Assembly: GCA_034669505.1 (NCBI GenBank)
Contig: JAXDNJ010000089.1
Span: 1 to 59,889 of the forward strand
Reading direction: 5' to 3'
Length of the DNA stretch: 59,889 nucleotides
Source: JAFASC01 sp034669505
GTDB lineage: Bacteria; Pseudomonadota; Alphaproteobacteria; Rhizobiales; Beijerinckiaceae
Shown here: one piece after another, positions 15,786-24,538 of the stretch
Layout of the letters: the number at the start of each line of letters is the position of its first letter
How positions within the stretch are numbered: position 1 is the stretch's first letter
Position numbers and translations under genes: made by a program
The notes under the pieces: model-generated
Databases searched by the model: none
Told to the model about the DNA's origin: nothing
The model's input: only the letters and a program-made list of their open reading frames with translations

Positions 15786-16676
15786 TCACACATGCACTTT
15801 CTTCTGCGCGTTGTAGTGCGCGTAAATCTCGGCGCCATTCATGTGCACGACATTCGCGTGGGCATTGATGTGCTCATAGACCTGCTCGAGATAGGCGATG
15901 CGATGAGGCTGGCCGGAAATATACGGATGAATGGCGATCGCCATGATGCGCGGGCGCTCCGCGCCTTCCTTGTACAAGCGATCGAAATAATCGATGCAGC
16001 TTTGGCGCCAATACGCGGCCTCGTGATGTTTCACGACCATCATCGGGATGTCGTTGAGCTCGACGGAATACGGCAGCGTGACCAGGGGACCTGAGGCGGT
16101 GCGGATCATTGTCGGCTCGTCGTCATACACCCAATCGCCGATATATTTGATGCCGGCTTCGGCGAGCAATTCCGGGGTCTCCAGCGTTTCCGTCAGCCCC
16201 GGCCCGAGCCAGCCGACCGGCCGCGTGCCGGTGAAGCGTTCGAGCGTGTCGAGCGATCTGGCGATCATACCGCGCTGATCCTCGACCTTGTGGATCGGCA
16301 TCTGCTCGTAGGAATGGCCCATGAACTCCCAGCCGTCGTCTAGGGCCTGCCGCGCGACGCGCTCGTAATCGACGCAGACGCGAGCATTGACCGACAGCGT
16401 CGGACGAATGCTTAAAGCGCGGAGCAGCTCGAAGAAACGCCAGACGCCGACGCGCATTCCGTATTCGTGCCACGACCAGTTCGGCACGTCGGGCAAAAGC
16501 GGTTGGCCCATCGGTGCTGGCAGGACCTGCCGCGCCATCGGCCGCGAAATGTCCCAGACTTCAAGATTGACGATCGTCCAGACGACGACTCGCGGATTGC
16601 CGGGATAATTCAGCCGCGGGCGATCGATAATCGCCGAATAATCGCAGCGCTCGCGCGGCAGCATGGGATTAGCCAT
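15786..16676 (-). CDS. Polysaccharide deacetylase-family protein (PuuE/allantoinase-like)
   Basis: A 296-residue protein of the NodB-fold family. It resembles the PuuE group, metal-poor relatives that hydrolyse allantoin: VWTIVNLEVWD near the start, WHEYGMRVGVWRFFELL, FMGHSYEQMP where the metal histidines of true deacetylases lie, and AIHPYISGQPHR at the end. No signal peptide, so cytosolic. Allantoinase is possible, but the family also holds enzymes for other amides, and the neighbours do not help. A second ATG four codons in is an alternative start. Confidence 0.72.
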   Translation of the reverse strand: MANPMLPRERCDYSAIIDRPRLNYPGNPRVVVWTIVNLEVWDISRPMARQVLPAPMGQPLLPDVPNWSWHEYGMRVGVWRFFELLRALSIRPTLSVNARVCVDYERVARQALDDGWEFMGHSYEQMPIHKVEDQRGMIARSLDTLERFTGTRPVGWLGPGLTETLETPELLAEAGIKYIGDWVYDDEPTMIRTASGPLVTLPYSVELNDIPMMVVKHHEAAYWRQSCIDYFDRLYKEGAERPRIMAIAIHPYISGQPHRIAYLEQVYEHINAHANVVHMNGAEIYAHYNAQKKVHV

Positions 16677-16746
16677 GCTGGCCTGCCATCATCATGCGTC
16701 GAGCTTCAGAGTGACCGAGCATACGCCACATCTGAGGCGGAAATCC

Positions 16747-17415
16747 CTATTGCTGCAAGTCGGACGAGATCAGCGAGCCCTGCGTGGTCGTATCCTTGAT
16801 CCGCACGCGGATCAGCTGGTCGCCGTCATACCAGAGATCGCGCTCGTAATCCTTGCCGGCGCTTACCTTGTAGTGCTGCGCCTGGTGCGGCGCGCCGCCC
16901 ATATTGACCTGATCCGGCCCTAAATCCTTCACGCTGACGCTCATGACGCGCCCATTGTCCGGGTGGATCAGCGCTTTGGCTTTGGTAAAACGCATCGACC
17001 AGAAGCTCGCGGGAATCGCACCTGCCGGCGCGCTCGATGTCTTGCCGTCGGCGACGATGCTCACGCCTTTCGGCGAAGACGTGATCGAAACATCGTGCGG
17101 CGTGCCGTTGTCATCGGTCTGGGATTTGAACGACACCAGCTGGTCGCCCTTCCAGGTTTCGGTGACGTCCTGTTTGAAGCGATAAAGCACGATGATGACC
17201 TTCACCTCGATGTCGGTCTTGCTCGTCACCGTCGTGGTGTCGCCGCTGCGGTCGATGTCGACAATGGTGCGCCCGATCGGCGAACCATCGCGCGTCACGG
17301 CGTACACGAGTTGCGCCCCGGCTTCCGTCTTCGCGGCAGGCTTTGGCGGAGCGGCTTCAACGCCGGCCGTGCCGGCGGCGAGCGCGATGATCGTCAACGC
17401 AGTGAAACGCTTCAT
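16747..17415 (-). CDS. Secreted DUF6134-type protein
   Basis: A 222-residue protein beginning with a signal peptide (MKRFTALTIIALAAGTAGVEA). The mature part is beta-rich, with YAVTRDGSPIGRTIVDI, KQDVTETWKGDQLVSF and a C-terminal WYDGDQLIRVRIKD, which I recognise as the DUF6134 type, a lipocalin-like periplasmic family of unknown function. The ATG at 17415 has CAGGAG before it; a longer open frame upstream is unlikely. Stands alone downstream of dxs on the same strand, with about 176 bases between. Confidence 0.68.
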   Translation of the reverse strand: MKRFTALTIIALAAGTAGVEAAPPKPAAKTEAGAQLVYAVTRDGSPIGRTIVDIDRSGDTTTVTSKTDIEVKVIIVLYRFKQDVTETWKGDQLVSFKSQTDDNGTPHDVSITSSPKGVSIVADGKTSSAPAGAIPASFWSMRFTKAKALIHPDNGRVMSVSVKDLGPDQVNMGGAPHQAQHYKVSAGKDYERDLWYDGDQLIRVRIKDTTTQGSLISSDLQQ

Positions 17416-17591
17416 CCAAAACTCCTGTCCGATCTTTCCGCGCGGCTTGGCCGCAACGAAATCATGGATCATGCAAGCAAAAAGTCGAATGCGGGATGAG
17501 CAAAAGTTTGGCGCGATTGGGATCGCACCACGAGGGCGGCATGTCATTTCAGCCGCACGCGCGAGAACGCGCGGACAAGCTTGTGCTTATT

Positions 17592-19529
17592 TCAGGCAAT
17601 CAGGCTCTTTGCCGCTTCTGCCTGACGCCCAAGCGTCTCCAGCACTTTGGCCACGATCGCTTTCGTGTCGAGCCCGGCGCGGGCATACATGCGGTCGGGC
17701 TTGTCATGGTCGAGGAACACGTCTGGGAGAATCATGCAGCGCAGCCGCGGCGCACGATGCCCATCGAGCAGCCCGTCGTCCGAGAGCGCCTGGAACACTT
17801 GCGCACCGAAGCCGCCGATCGAGCCTTCCTCGACCGTGATCAGCACTTCGTGGTTGGTGGCAAGACGGCGGATGAGATCGCGATCGACCGGCTTGGCGAA
17901 GCGTGCGTCCGCCACCGTCGTCGAAATACCGCGCGTGGCAAGGTCTTCCGCCGCCTTCTGCGCCTCGGCAAGACGCGTCCCGAGCGTCAGCAGCGCTACG
18001 GTCGTGCCTTCGCGCACGATCCGGCCGCGGCCGATCTCGAGCGGTATGCCGCGCTCCGGCATCTCGATGCCGACACCTTCGCCGCGCGGGTAGCGTAGCG
18101 CGCTCGGGCCCTCGTTATAAGCGGCCTGCGTCGCGACCATGTGGACGAGGTCGGCTTCATCCGCGGCGGCCATGATCACGAATTCGGGCAGGCAGCCGAG
18201 ATAAGCGAGATCGAAGGAGCCGGCATGCGTCGCGCCGTCGGCGCCAACGAGACCGGCGCGATCCATCGCAAAGCGCACCGGCAGCTTCTGGATGGCGATG
18301 TCGTGCACGACCTGGTCGTAGGCGCGCTGCAGGAAGGTCGAGTAGATCGCAACGAACGGCTTGTAGCCCTCTGTCGCGAGTCCGCCGGCAAACGTCACCG
18401 CATGCTGCTCGGCAATGCCGACATCGAAGGTACGATCCGGGAACGCCTTGCCGAAAATGTCGATGCCGGTGCCGGACGGCATGGCGGCGGTGATGCCGAT
18501 GATCTTGTCGTCGCGTTCGGCTTCCTTGACCAAACTCTCGCCGAAGACCTTCTGATAGGACGGCGCGTTCGCCTTCGGCTTCGCCTGCGCGCCGGTCACC
18601 ACATCGAACGTGACGACGCCGTGATATTTGTCGGCGGAAGCTTCCGCCGGCGCGTAGCCCTTGCCCTTTTGCGTGACGACATGGACGAGCACCGGCCCGT
18701 GCTGCAAGTCACGCACGTTCTTGAGGACGGGCAGAAGGTGATCGAGGTTGTGTCCGTCGATCGGCCCGACGTAGTAGAAACCGAGCTCTTCAAACAGCGT
18801 GCCGGAACTATTGCCGGTGACGAAGGCGCGGCCGTATTCCTCGGCCTTCTTGGCCTTCTCATAGATTGCCTTCGGCAGGTGCTTGGCGGCGAGTTGCTTC
18901 GCGGTTTCGCGAATGTTCGCGTACGGGCCGGAAGCAAGCTTCGCGAGATAAGCCGACATTGCGCCGACCGGCGGGGCGATCGACATGTCGTTGTCATTGA
19001 GGATGACGATCAGCCGTGATTTCAGCGACCCCGCATTGTTCATCGCCTCGTAGGCCATGCCCGCGGACATCGCGCCGTCGCCGATCACCGCGATGACGTT
19101 GTTGTTGTCGTGCGAGAGGTCGCGGGCGACCGCCATGCCAAGGCCGGCTGAGATCGAGGTCGACGAATGCGCGGCGCCGAAGGGGTCGTACTCGCTCTCC
19201 GAGCGCTTGGTGAAACCGGAAAGGCCGCCGCCCATCCGCAGGGTGCGGATGCGATCGCGCCGGCCGGTCAGAATTTTGTGCGGGTAGGCCTGATGGCCGA
19301 CGTCCCAGATGATCCGGTCGTGCGGCGTATTGAAAAGGTAGTGCAGCGCCACCGTAAGCTCGACCACGCCGAGCCCGGCGCCGAGGTGACCGCCGGTGAC
19401 TGACACGGCGTCGATCATCTCGGTGCGCAACTCGTCGGCGACCTGCCTAAGGTCGGACACAGGCAGCGTGCGCAGGTCCGCCGGCACCTTGATGCTGTCG
19501 AGAAGTGGGGTTTCGGGTTTATTGCTCAC
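17592..19529 (-). CDS. dxs: 1-deoxy-D-xylulose-5-phosphate synthase
   Basis: A 645-residue protein covering the whole Dxs family. Visible are GGHLGAGLGVVELT, the thiamine-diphosphate motif GDGAMSAGMAYEAMNNAG, YYVGPIDGHNLDHL, and FDVGIAEQHAVTFAGG of the pyrimidine domain. It condenses pyruvate and glyceraldehyde 3-phosphate in the first step of the MEP isoprenoid pathway. The GTG at 19529 fits family N-termini; an in-frame TTG at 19577 is the alternative. It lies downstream of hpnN on the same strand, consistent with supply of isoprenoid precursor for hopanoids. Confidence 0.95.
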   Translation of the reverse strand: MSNKPETPLLDSIKVPADLRTLPVSDLRQVADELRTEMIDAVSVTGGHLGAGLGVVELTVALHYLFNTPHDRIIWDVGHQAYPHKILTGRRDRIRTLRMGGGLSGFTKRSESEYDPFGAAHSSTSISAGLGMAVARDLSHDNNNVIAVIGDGAMSAGMAYEAMNNAGSLKSRLIVILNDNDMSIAPPVGAMSAYLAKLASGPYANIRETAKQLAAKHLPKAIYEKAKKAEEYGRAFVTGNSSGTLFEELGFYYVGPIDGHNLDHLLPVLKNVRDLQHGPVLVHVVTQKGKGYAPAEASADKYHGVVTFDVVTGAQAKPKANAPSYQKVFGESLVKEAERDDKIIGITAAMPSGTGIDIFGKAFPDRTFDVGIAEQHAVTFAGGLATEGYKPFVAIYSTFLQRAYDQVVHDIAIQKLPVRFAMDRAGLVGADGATHAGSFDLAYLGCLPEFVIMAAADEADLVHMVATQAAYNEGPSALRYPRGEGVGIEMPERGIPLEIGRGRIVREGTTVALLTLGTRLAEAQKAAEDLATRGISTTVADARFAKPVDRDLIRRLATNHEVLITVEEGSIGGFGAQVFQALSDDGLLDGHRAPRLRCMILPDVFLDHDKPDRMYARAGLDTKAIVAKVLETLGRQAEAAKSLIA

Positions 19530-19684
19530 GTTTGATCCCGTTCTGCGTCCCTGGAAGGCGCCTCTTTGAATTAACAAGACCTTACCGGGCTGGCTCGGAG
19601 CGACGCAAGTACACCGGCGGGCCTGCCAGGCTATTGTGTTTAAATGGTTTACCGGCGTTGCCGCCGGGCCTCATTCCGCACTGA

Positions 19685-22420
19685 TCAGGCCGTCTCCTGG
19701 CCGGCCTTGACCCGGGGCGGCCCCATCAAGGCGGGCTGAAAGAGCACCGCCGCCGCCAATGTGCAAACGAGCGACAGGGCAAGCAGTTTGCCCATGCTCG
19801 ACGTCCCCGGGTGACTCGAAAGCCACAGGCTTCCGAACGCTGTTGCCGTCGAGAGCGCGCTGAAGAACACCGCGCGGGTGAGACTCGACTGCAGGAGCTC
19901 CGTCACGCCGGCGCGCCAAGCCATGACGAAGTAGATCTTGAACGCCACGCCGAGCCCCAGCAGCAGCGGCAAGGCGATAATGTTCGCGAAATTCAGCTTT
20001 AGGCCGATCAGCACGCAGATTTCAAGCGTGACCAATCCGGCAAGCAGAAGCGGCACCAGCGTGAGGAGAACGTCGGAGATCCGCCGGAGCACGACGAACA
20101 GGAGGATCGCGATCGACCCGAAGGCCAAGGCCCCGGCGATCGCAAACGCCTGCACCACTGTCTTTCCCGACTCGACGATCGCCACCGGCGTGCCGACGGC
20201 GTTCTCGGAGACCTTATAGACCGCATCGGTGAAGCGCTGCAGGGTCGCATTATCGTTCGCATCGCCCTTGGGCGAGGCTTGAACGCGGGCCTGGCCGTCC
20301 GCTGCAACCCATTCGCGTTTGAGGTCGGCCGGCAGCGTATCAACGCTCACCGCCTCCGGCTGGAGCGAATCGCGCAAGAGGCCGAGGGTGGTCTTCAACG
20401 ACGGCAGTAGGGCCGTGCGCACCGTCTGGCGCGCCGATTCCGGCGCGTCGGCCAGCCGGTGCAAGAGCGAAACGAAGCGTTTGGCCTGGTCGCCAACTTG
20501 TCCTGTGGCGCGGGCAGACGTCGTCTGCAGCCTGTCGGCCATGGCATTGAGGGCAAGTCTGTCGTCTTCATCGCTCGGCGGCGGCTTCGTACCCGGCGGC
20601 GAGATCGCCGGCAGAATTTCAGCCGAGGCCGCCTTGATCATCCCGATCTTCTGCTCCTGGTCCTGCGGCACGAAGCTCGTGAGGCTCACGACCTGCCGCA
20701 CTTCCGGCAGGGCCGAAAGCCGCTGCGACAGCGGCGTCGCCGCGTCGACAGACGGCGCCAGCACGTCGATCGTGTTGGGTGTGTTGTTGGGGTCGTTCAT
20801 TAGGTCGAGCAGGGTCGAGACCGACTCGACCTTATGGCTGCGCAGATTGAGCGGGTTGAAATCGAAGGTCAGGTTCCGCAGAAGCGGCGTGCCGGCGAGC
20901 ACAACGGCCAGCGTGCCGAAGACGATCACATAGCGATGGCGCGCAATGAACCGGTCTGCGGGAGCCAGGAACCTGTAGCCGACCTGCTCCTTCTCGCGCC
21001 CCGGACGGGTCAGCATGAGCAGCGCCGGAAGTACGGTGATGCTTGCCACGAACGCGATGATCATCCCCACGCCGGCAATCAGCCCGAGTTCCGAGACGCC
21101 GCGATAGACCGTCGGCACGAAGGCGAGAAAGCCGCAGGCTGTCGCGGTCGCCGCAAGCGCGAGCGGCCGCCCCGCCCTCTCCGCCGCCGTCTTGAGAGCG
21201 CGTTGGAGGTTGTCGTCGGCATGCCGCTCGGCCCGGTATCGGACGCTGAATTGGATGCCGAAATCGGCGCCGATGCCGATGAAGAGCACGGCGAAGGCGA
21301 TCGAGATCAGGTTGAGCGCCCCGACCATGGCGAGGCCGGCGGCCGCCGTGACGATGAGACCAACCGCGACACTCGCATAGACCGCAAACACGATTTTCGG
21401 CGACTTCAGAGCCATGAAGAGGAGGAAGAGAACGACGACCACAGTGCCGAGATTGTTCACCCAGGCATGTTCCTGGACGGTCGCGAATTCCTCGTCCGAC
21501 AGCGGCACATCGCCGGTTAGACGCACGCGCACGCCCTTGTCCGGCGTCAGGCCGAGTTCGGCCACGGCGGCGCGGATGATATTCGTCGCGGCCAAACCAG
21601 GTTGAAGAGACGAAAAATCGAGCTTCGGCTTTGCTTCGATAAAGCGGCGCAGATCGCGGGGACCCGGCTCTTCTCCCGTCATCAGCTTGCGCCAGGAGAA
21701 GAACGGCGTCTTGCCGTTCAGCGCGTCCTCGAAGACGTTGCCGAGCGAGTCGAACGGGCCGGAGAAATCCTGGTACTTCGCACGCCGCGTTTGCACTGCG
21801 GTCGACACCATGCCGAACGCGTCCATGAGGCCACGCAGCGAGGGGTCCGCCGCAAGCGGCGCGAGCAGCGCCTGACCGCGGCCGGCCTGCTCCAGCGTTG
21901 TCTGAATTTTTTCCGGCGGCTCGAACAACAGCCCGTCGCGGCGGAAGAATTCGCCGCCATCCGGACGCCGCACGAATTCGAATTGGTCCGGCCTTGCCTT
22001 CAGGCGCTCCGTCAGGCCCGCGGCCGCGTCTTCGCCAAGCTCCGGCGTGCGAGCGTCGATCACGACGATAATCTGGTTCTGCAGCTGCGGAAACGCGTGA
22101 TCGAAGGCAAGCTGCTTCTGACGCCAGGGCAGGTTCGGCGAGATGAGCTGGTTGATGTCCGTGGTGATGGCGAAATGACGCGCGGCGAAAATGCCGCATC
22201 CAAGCGAGACAAGGACGGAAAGGATCACCACAAGCCAAGCGCGGTGCGAGCAGAAGTCGACGATCGCGATGATGGCGCGGGTCAGGGCTCCGCTTGGCCT
22301 GAAGCTGGCGTAATCCTTCTTGGCCGTTGCCCCTTCGACATTGTCTTGCACCGGCGTCACCACTCTTTCCTGGGGCTCTTTCGCTTGGAGACGTTGTGCA
22401 GAAACATTGCGATGCGCCAA
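19685..22420 (-). CDS. hpnN: Hopanoid transporter HpnN (RND superfamily)
   Basis: A 911-residue RND/MMPL-type protein: one membrane segment at about 53-80, a large periplasmic domain, a block of five or six segments (about 325-475), a second segment and periplasmic domain, and a final membrane block (about 760-900). GIGADFGIQFSVRYRAER carries the conserved acidic residue of the first block. HpnN moves hopanoids to the outer membrane. Context (dxs, hpnH, shc) supports the call. The start is probably TTG at 22420, with GGAAGAGG six bases upstream; GTG near 22360 is possible. Confidence 0.9.
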   Translation of the reverse strand: MAHRNVSAQRLQAKEPQERVVTPVQDNVEGATAKKDYASFRPSGALTRAIIAIVDFCSHRAWLVVILSVLVSLGCGIFAARHFAITTDINQLISPNLPWRQKQLAFDHAFPQLQNQIIVVIDARTPELGEDAAAGLTERLKARPDQFEFVRRPDGGEFFRRDGLLFEPPEKIQTTLEQAGRGQALLAPLAADPSLRGLMDAFGMVSTAVQTRRAKYQDFSGPFDSLGNVFEDALNGKTPFFSWRKLMTGEEPGPRDLRRFIEAKPKLDFSSLQPGLAATNIIRAAVAELGLTPDKGVRVRLTGDVPLSDEEFATVQEHAWVNNLGTVVVVLFLLFMALKSPKIVFAVYASVAVGLIVTAAAGLAMVGALNLISIAFAVLFIGIGADFGIQFSVRYRAERHADDNLQRALKTAAERAGRPLALAATATACGFLAFVPTVYRGVSELGLIAGVGMIIAFVASITVLPALLMLTRPGREKEQVGYRFLAPADRFIARHRYVIVFGTLAVVLAGTPLLRNLTFDFNPLNLRSHKVESVSTLLDLMNDPNNTPNTIDVLAPSVDAATPLSQRLSALPEVRQVVSLTSFVPQDQEQKIGMIKAASAEILPAISPPGTKPPPSDEDDRLALNAMADRLQTTSARATGQVGDQAKRFVSLLHRLADAPESARQTVRTALLPSLKTTLGLLRDSLQPEAVSVDTLPADLKREWVAADGQARVQASPKGDANDNATLQRFTDAVYKVSENAVGTPVAIVESGKTVVQAFAIAGALAFGSIAILLFVVLRRISDVLLTLVPLLLAGLVTLEICVLIGLKLNFANIIALPLLLGLGVAFKIYFVMAWRAGVTELLQSSLTRAVFFSALSTATAFGSLWLSSHPGTSSMGKLLALSLVCTLAAAVLFQPALMGPPRVKAGQETA

Positions 22421-22855
22421 GCGAGGCCTCTTCCTTCGATTGTCTTGGGCGGATTTGGCTGCTCTGAGCGTCCGGGCGGCCTAGAACGGCTGTGGCGCGA
22501 GAGCAAGGGGATGCCACCTGTATAGGGCGTGAGCAGGCAAAGGTCACTTGCGGTCACCAATGAGACGAAAATCCGGCACGGGCTCCGTGGGATTGCGGCA
22601 ACAGCTTAACCTCAAGTGAGGGCTGGAGCCTCCACGAGGTGGACCGGCTGAAATTGATGGGTTAGAGGGTAGGAATAGGGCTCGGCGTCTCGGGCGAGGG
22701 GGAATTCCGTTCCTGAAGGGTCATGCTTGCGGCAATTTTGCCGGAGTGGGCTCTCACCTTGCTCAAAAAGAAGCCTACATAAATTGGCGCTGCGCGGCGG
22801 ATCGGCTCGAGGACCTTAAAAGCCGCGCAAGCGGAGAAGAACAAGGAGCTGTAGT
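22421..22855. promoter_or_regulatory. Divergent intergenic region, hpnN/hpnH
   Basis: About 435 bases between divergent hopanoid genes. It must hold both promoters. No conserved gene is visible; short frames lack family resemblance. No clear -35/-10 pair could be assigned. The right end contains the AAGGAG ribosome site of hpnH at 22844-22849. Confidence 0.4.
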
Positions 22856-24004
22856 TTGGGTATCCCTTTACGCCAGAGCTTATCGATCGGCGCCTATGTG
22901 GTGCGCCAGCATCTGTCTGGGCGCAAACGCTATCCGCTTGTGCTCATGCTGGAGCCGCTGTTTCGCTGCAACTTGGCCTGTGCCGGCTGCGGCAAGATCG
23001 ATTACCCCGACAAGATTCTCAATCAGCGTCTCTCGGTCGACGACGCGCTTGGCGCGATCGACGAATGCGGCGCACCCGTCGTGGTGATCGCCGGCGGGGA
23101 GCCGTTGCTGCATCGCGAACTGCCGGAGATCGTGCGCGGCGCGATCGCACGCAAGAAATACGTGACGGTTTGCACCAACGCGCTGCTGCTCGAGAAGAAG
23201 ATCGATCTCTACGAGCCGAACCCCTATTTCAATTGGTCGATCCATCTCGACGGCGACGAAGAGATGCATGACAAATCGGTCTGCCAGAAAGGCGTCTATG
23301 ATCGCGCCGTGCGCGCGATCAAACTGTCGAAAGAGCGCGGCTTTCGCACCAACATCAACTGCACGCTTTTCGACGGCGCCGAAGCCGACAAGGTCGCGAA
23401 CTTCTTCGATAAGATGAAGGAGATGGGCGTCGAGGGCATCACGGTCTCGCCGGGTTATGCCTACGAGCGCGCGCCCGATCAGCAGCACTTCCTCAACAAG
23501 TCGCGGACGAAGCAGCTCTTCCGCGAGATTTTCAAGCGCGGCAACAAAGGCAAGGCGTGGCCGTTCTATCAGTCCTCGCTGTTCCTTGATTTCCTTGCCG
23601 GCAATCAGAACTATCAGTGCACGCCCTGGGGCAACCCGACGCGCAACGTCTTCGGCTGGCAGCGTCCTTGCTATCTCCTGGGCGAGGGCTACGTCTCGAC
23701 TTTCAAAGAGCTGATGGAAGAGACGGAGTGGGAGCGTTACGGCACCGGGAATTATGAGAAGTGCGCCGACTGCATGGTGCATTGTGGCTTCGAGGCGACT
23801 GCCGTCACCGACGCGATCAAGAATCCGCTGAAACTGGCGTGGACCACCCTACGCGGCGTGAGGACCGACGGGCCGATGGCGCCGGAAATCCCGCTGCATA
23901 ACGCGCGACCGGCGGAATATGTCTTCTCAAGCCACGTCGAGAAGAAGCTTGCCGAGATCGTTGAGTCCGAGCAGCCGCGGCTGCAACTTTCGGCGGCTGA
24001 GTAA
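22856..24004 (+). CDS. hpnH: Adenosyl-hopene transferase HpnH (radical SAM)
   Basis: A 382-residue radical SAM protein with the cluster-binding CNLACAGC (C38, C42, C45) and a C-terminal cysteine-rich stretch (EKCADCMVHCGFEAT). HpnH joins the 5'-deoxyadenosyl group of S-adenosylmethionine to diploptene, giving adenosylhopane, first step to extended C35 hopanoids. The start is TTG, six bases after AAGGAG. The motifs FNWSIHLDGDEEMHD and GITVSPGYAYERAPDQ are typical. Divergent from hpnN and followed by a strong terminator. Confidence 0.95.
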   Translation: MGIPLRQSLSIGAYVVRQHLSGRKRYPLVLMLEPLFRCNLACAGCGKIDYPDKILNQRLSVDDALGAIDECGAPVVVIAGGEPLLHRELPEIVRGAIARKKYVTVCTNALLLEKKIDLYEPNPYFNWSIHLDGDEEMHDKSVCQKGVYDRAVRAIKLSKERGFRTNINCTLFDGAEADKVANFFDKMKEMGVEGITVSPGYAYERAPDQQHFLNKSRTKQLFREIFKRGNKGKAWPFYQSSLFLDFLAGNQNYQCTPWGNPTRNVFGWQRPCYLLGEGYVSTFKELMEETEWERYGTGNYEKCADCMVHCGFEATAVTDAIKNPLKLAWTTLRGVRTDGPMAPEIPLHNARPAEYVFSSHVEKKLAEIVESEQPRLQLSAAE

Positions 24005-24028
24005 CAACGCCCCACCTTATACGAGCGC

Positions 24029-24060
24029 ACTGATCTCGGGTATTCCCGAGATCAGTTTAC
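24029..24060 (+). terminator. Intrinsic terminator after hpnH
   Basis: A perfect 12-bp stem (24029-24040 with 24045-24056) around a TATT loop, followed by TTTAC. It lies 25 bases after the hpnH stop, so it ends that transcript. Confidence 0.78.
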
Positions 24061-24187
24061 TTGCTCGACCGGGCAACCGCCGACGGCTCACGCGCACCGC
24101 ATCTCAGCCGAGGGTAACCGACTATGTCGTAAGGAGAATGGCCTCCAAAGACAGGCCGGCACGAGAGTTCCCGGGGGAATCCGGAAC

Positions 24188-24442
24188 TCAATCATGTGGA
24201 AGAGTGTCAGCCTTTCCAGAAAGGATAGAAGCGACGCGCTGGACGCCTATACGCCAAAGCTCCTGTCGGAGCTGACCGATCGTTCTTCCAGTTTCGTGAC
24301 CATTTTTGCATTTGAGAGCGCTCTCATCAGAGGCGTCCTCCTGCCATTCCGGCAAGATGCTCACGGCACATTGTGGGCACGTAAAGTCTTGGGTGACGGT
24401 GTTTTTCGTGAACATGGCGCTATCCCGTTCTTCGGGTGACAT
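24188..24442 (-). CDS. Small CxxC protein, unknown function
   Basis: An 84-residue frame in the 534-base gap between hpnH and shc. The central part FTCPQCAVSILPEW...ALKCKNGHETGRTIGQL has two cysteines in CxxC and a C-x3-H, suggesting a small zinc-binding module. An internal ATG ten codons in (24415) may be the true start. No strong ribosome site precedes either start, and base composition is slightly lower in GC than nearby genes. The rest of the gap holds the hpnH terminator and nothing else that I can identify. Confidence 0.45.
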   Translation of the reverse strand: MSPEERDSAMFTKNTVTQDFTCPQCAVSILPEWQEDASDESALKCKNGHETGRTIGQLRQELWRIGVQRVASILSGKADTLPHD

Positions 24443-24538
24443 TCAGTTTTTAGCGCCTTAACCGCCGTTTCCAATGACGAATGCGTCATCCATCGCGACG
24501 CTGCTTCGCCCTTCCCCAGCAAAATGAAGCGGCGTTCT

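Noticed and set aside
24137..24275. 45-residue rightward frame with AAGGAGA just before ATG
   Set aside because: Ribosome site is too close to the ATG, composition is not coding-like, and no family is visible.
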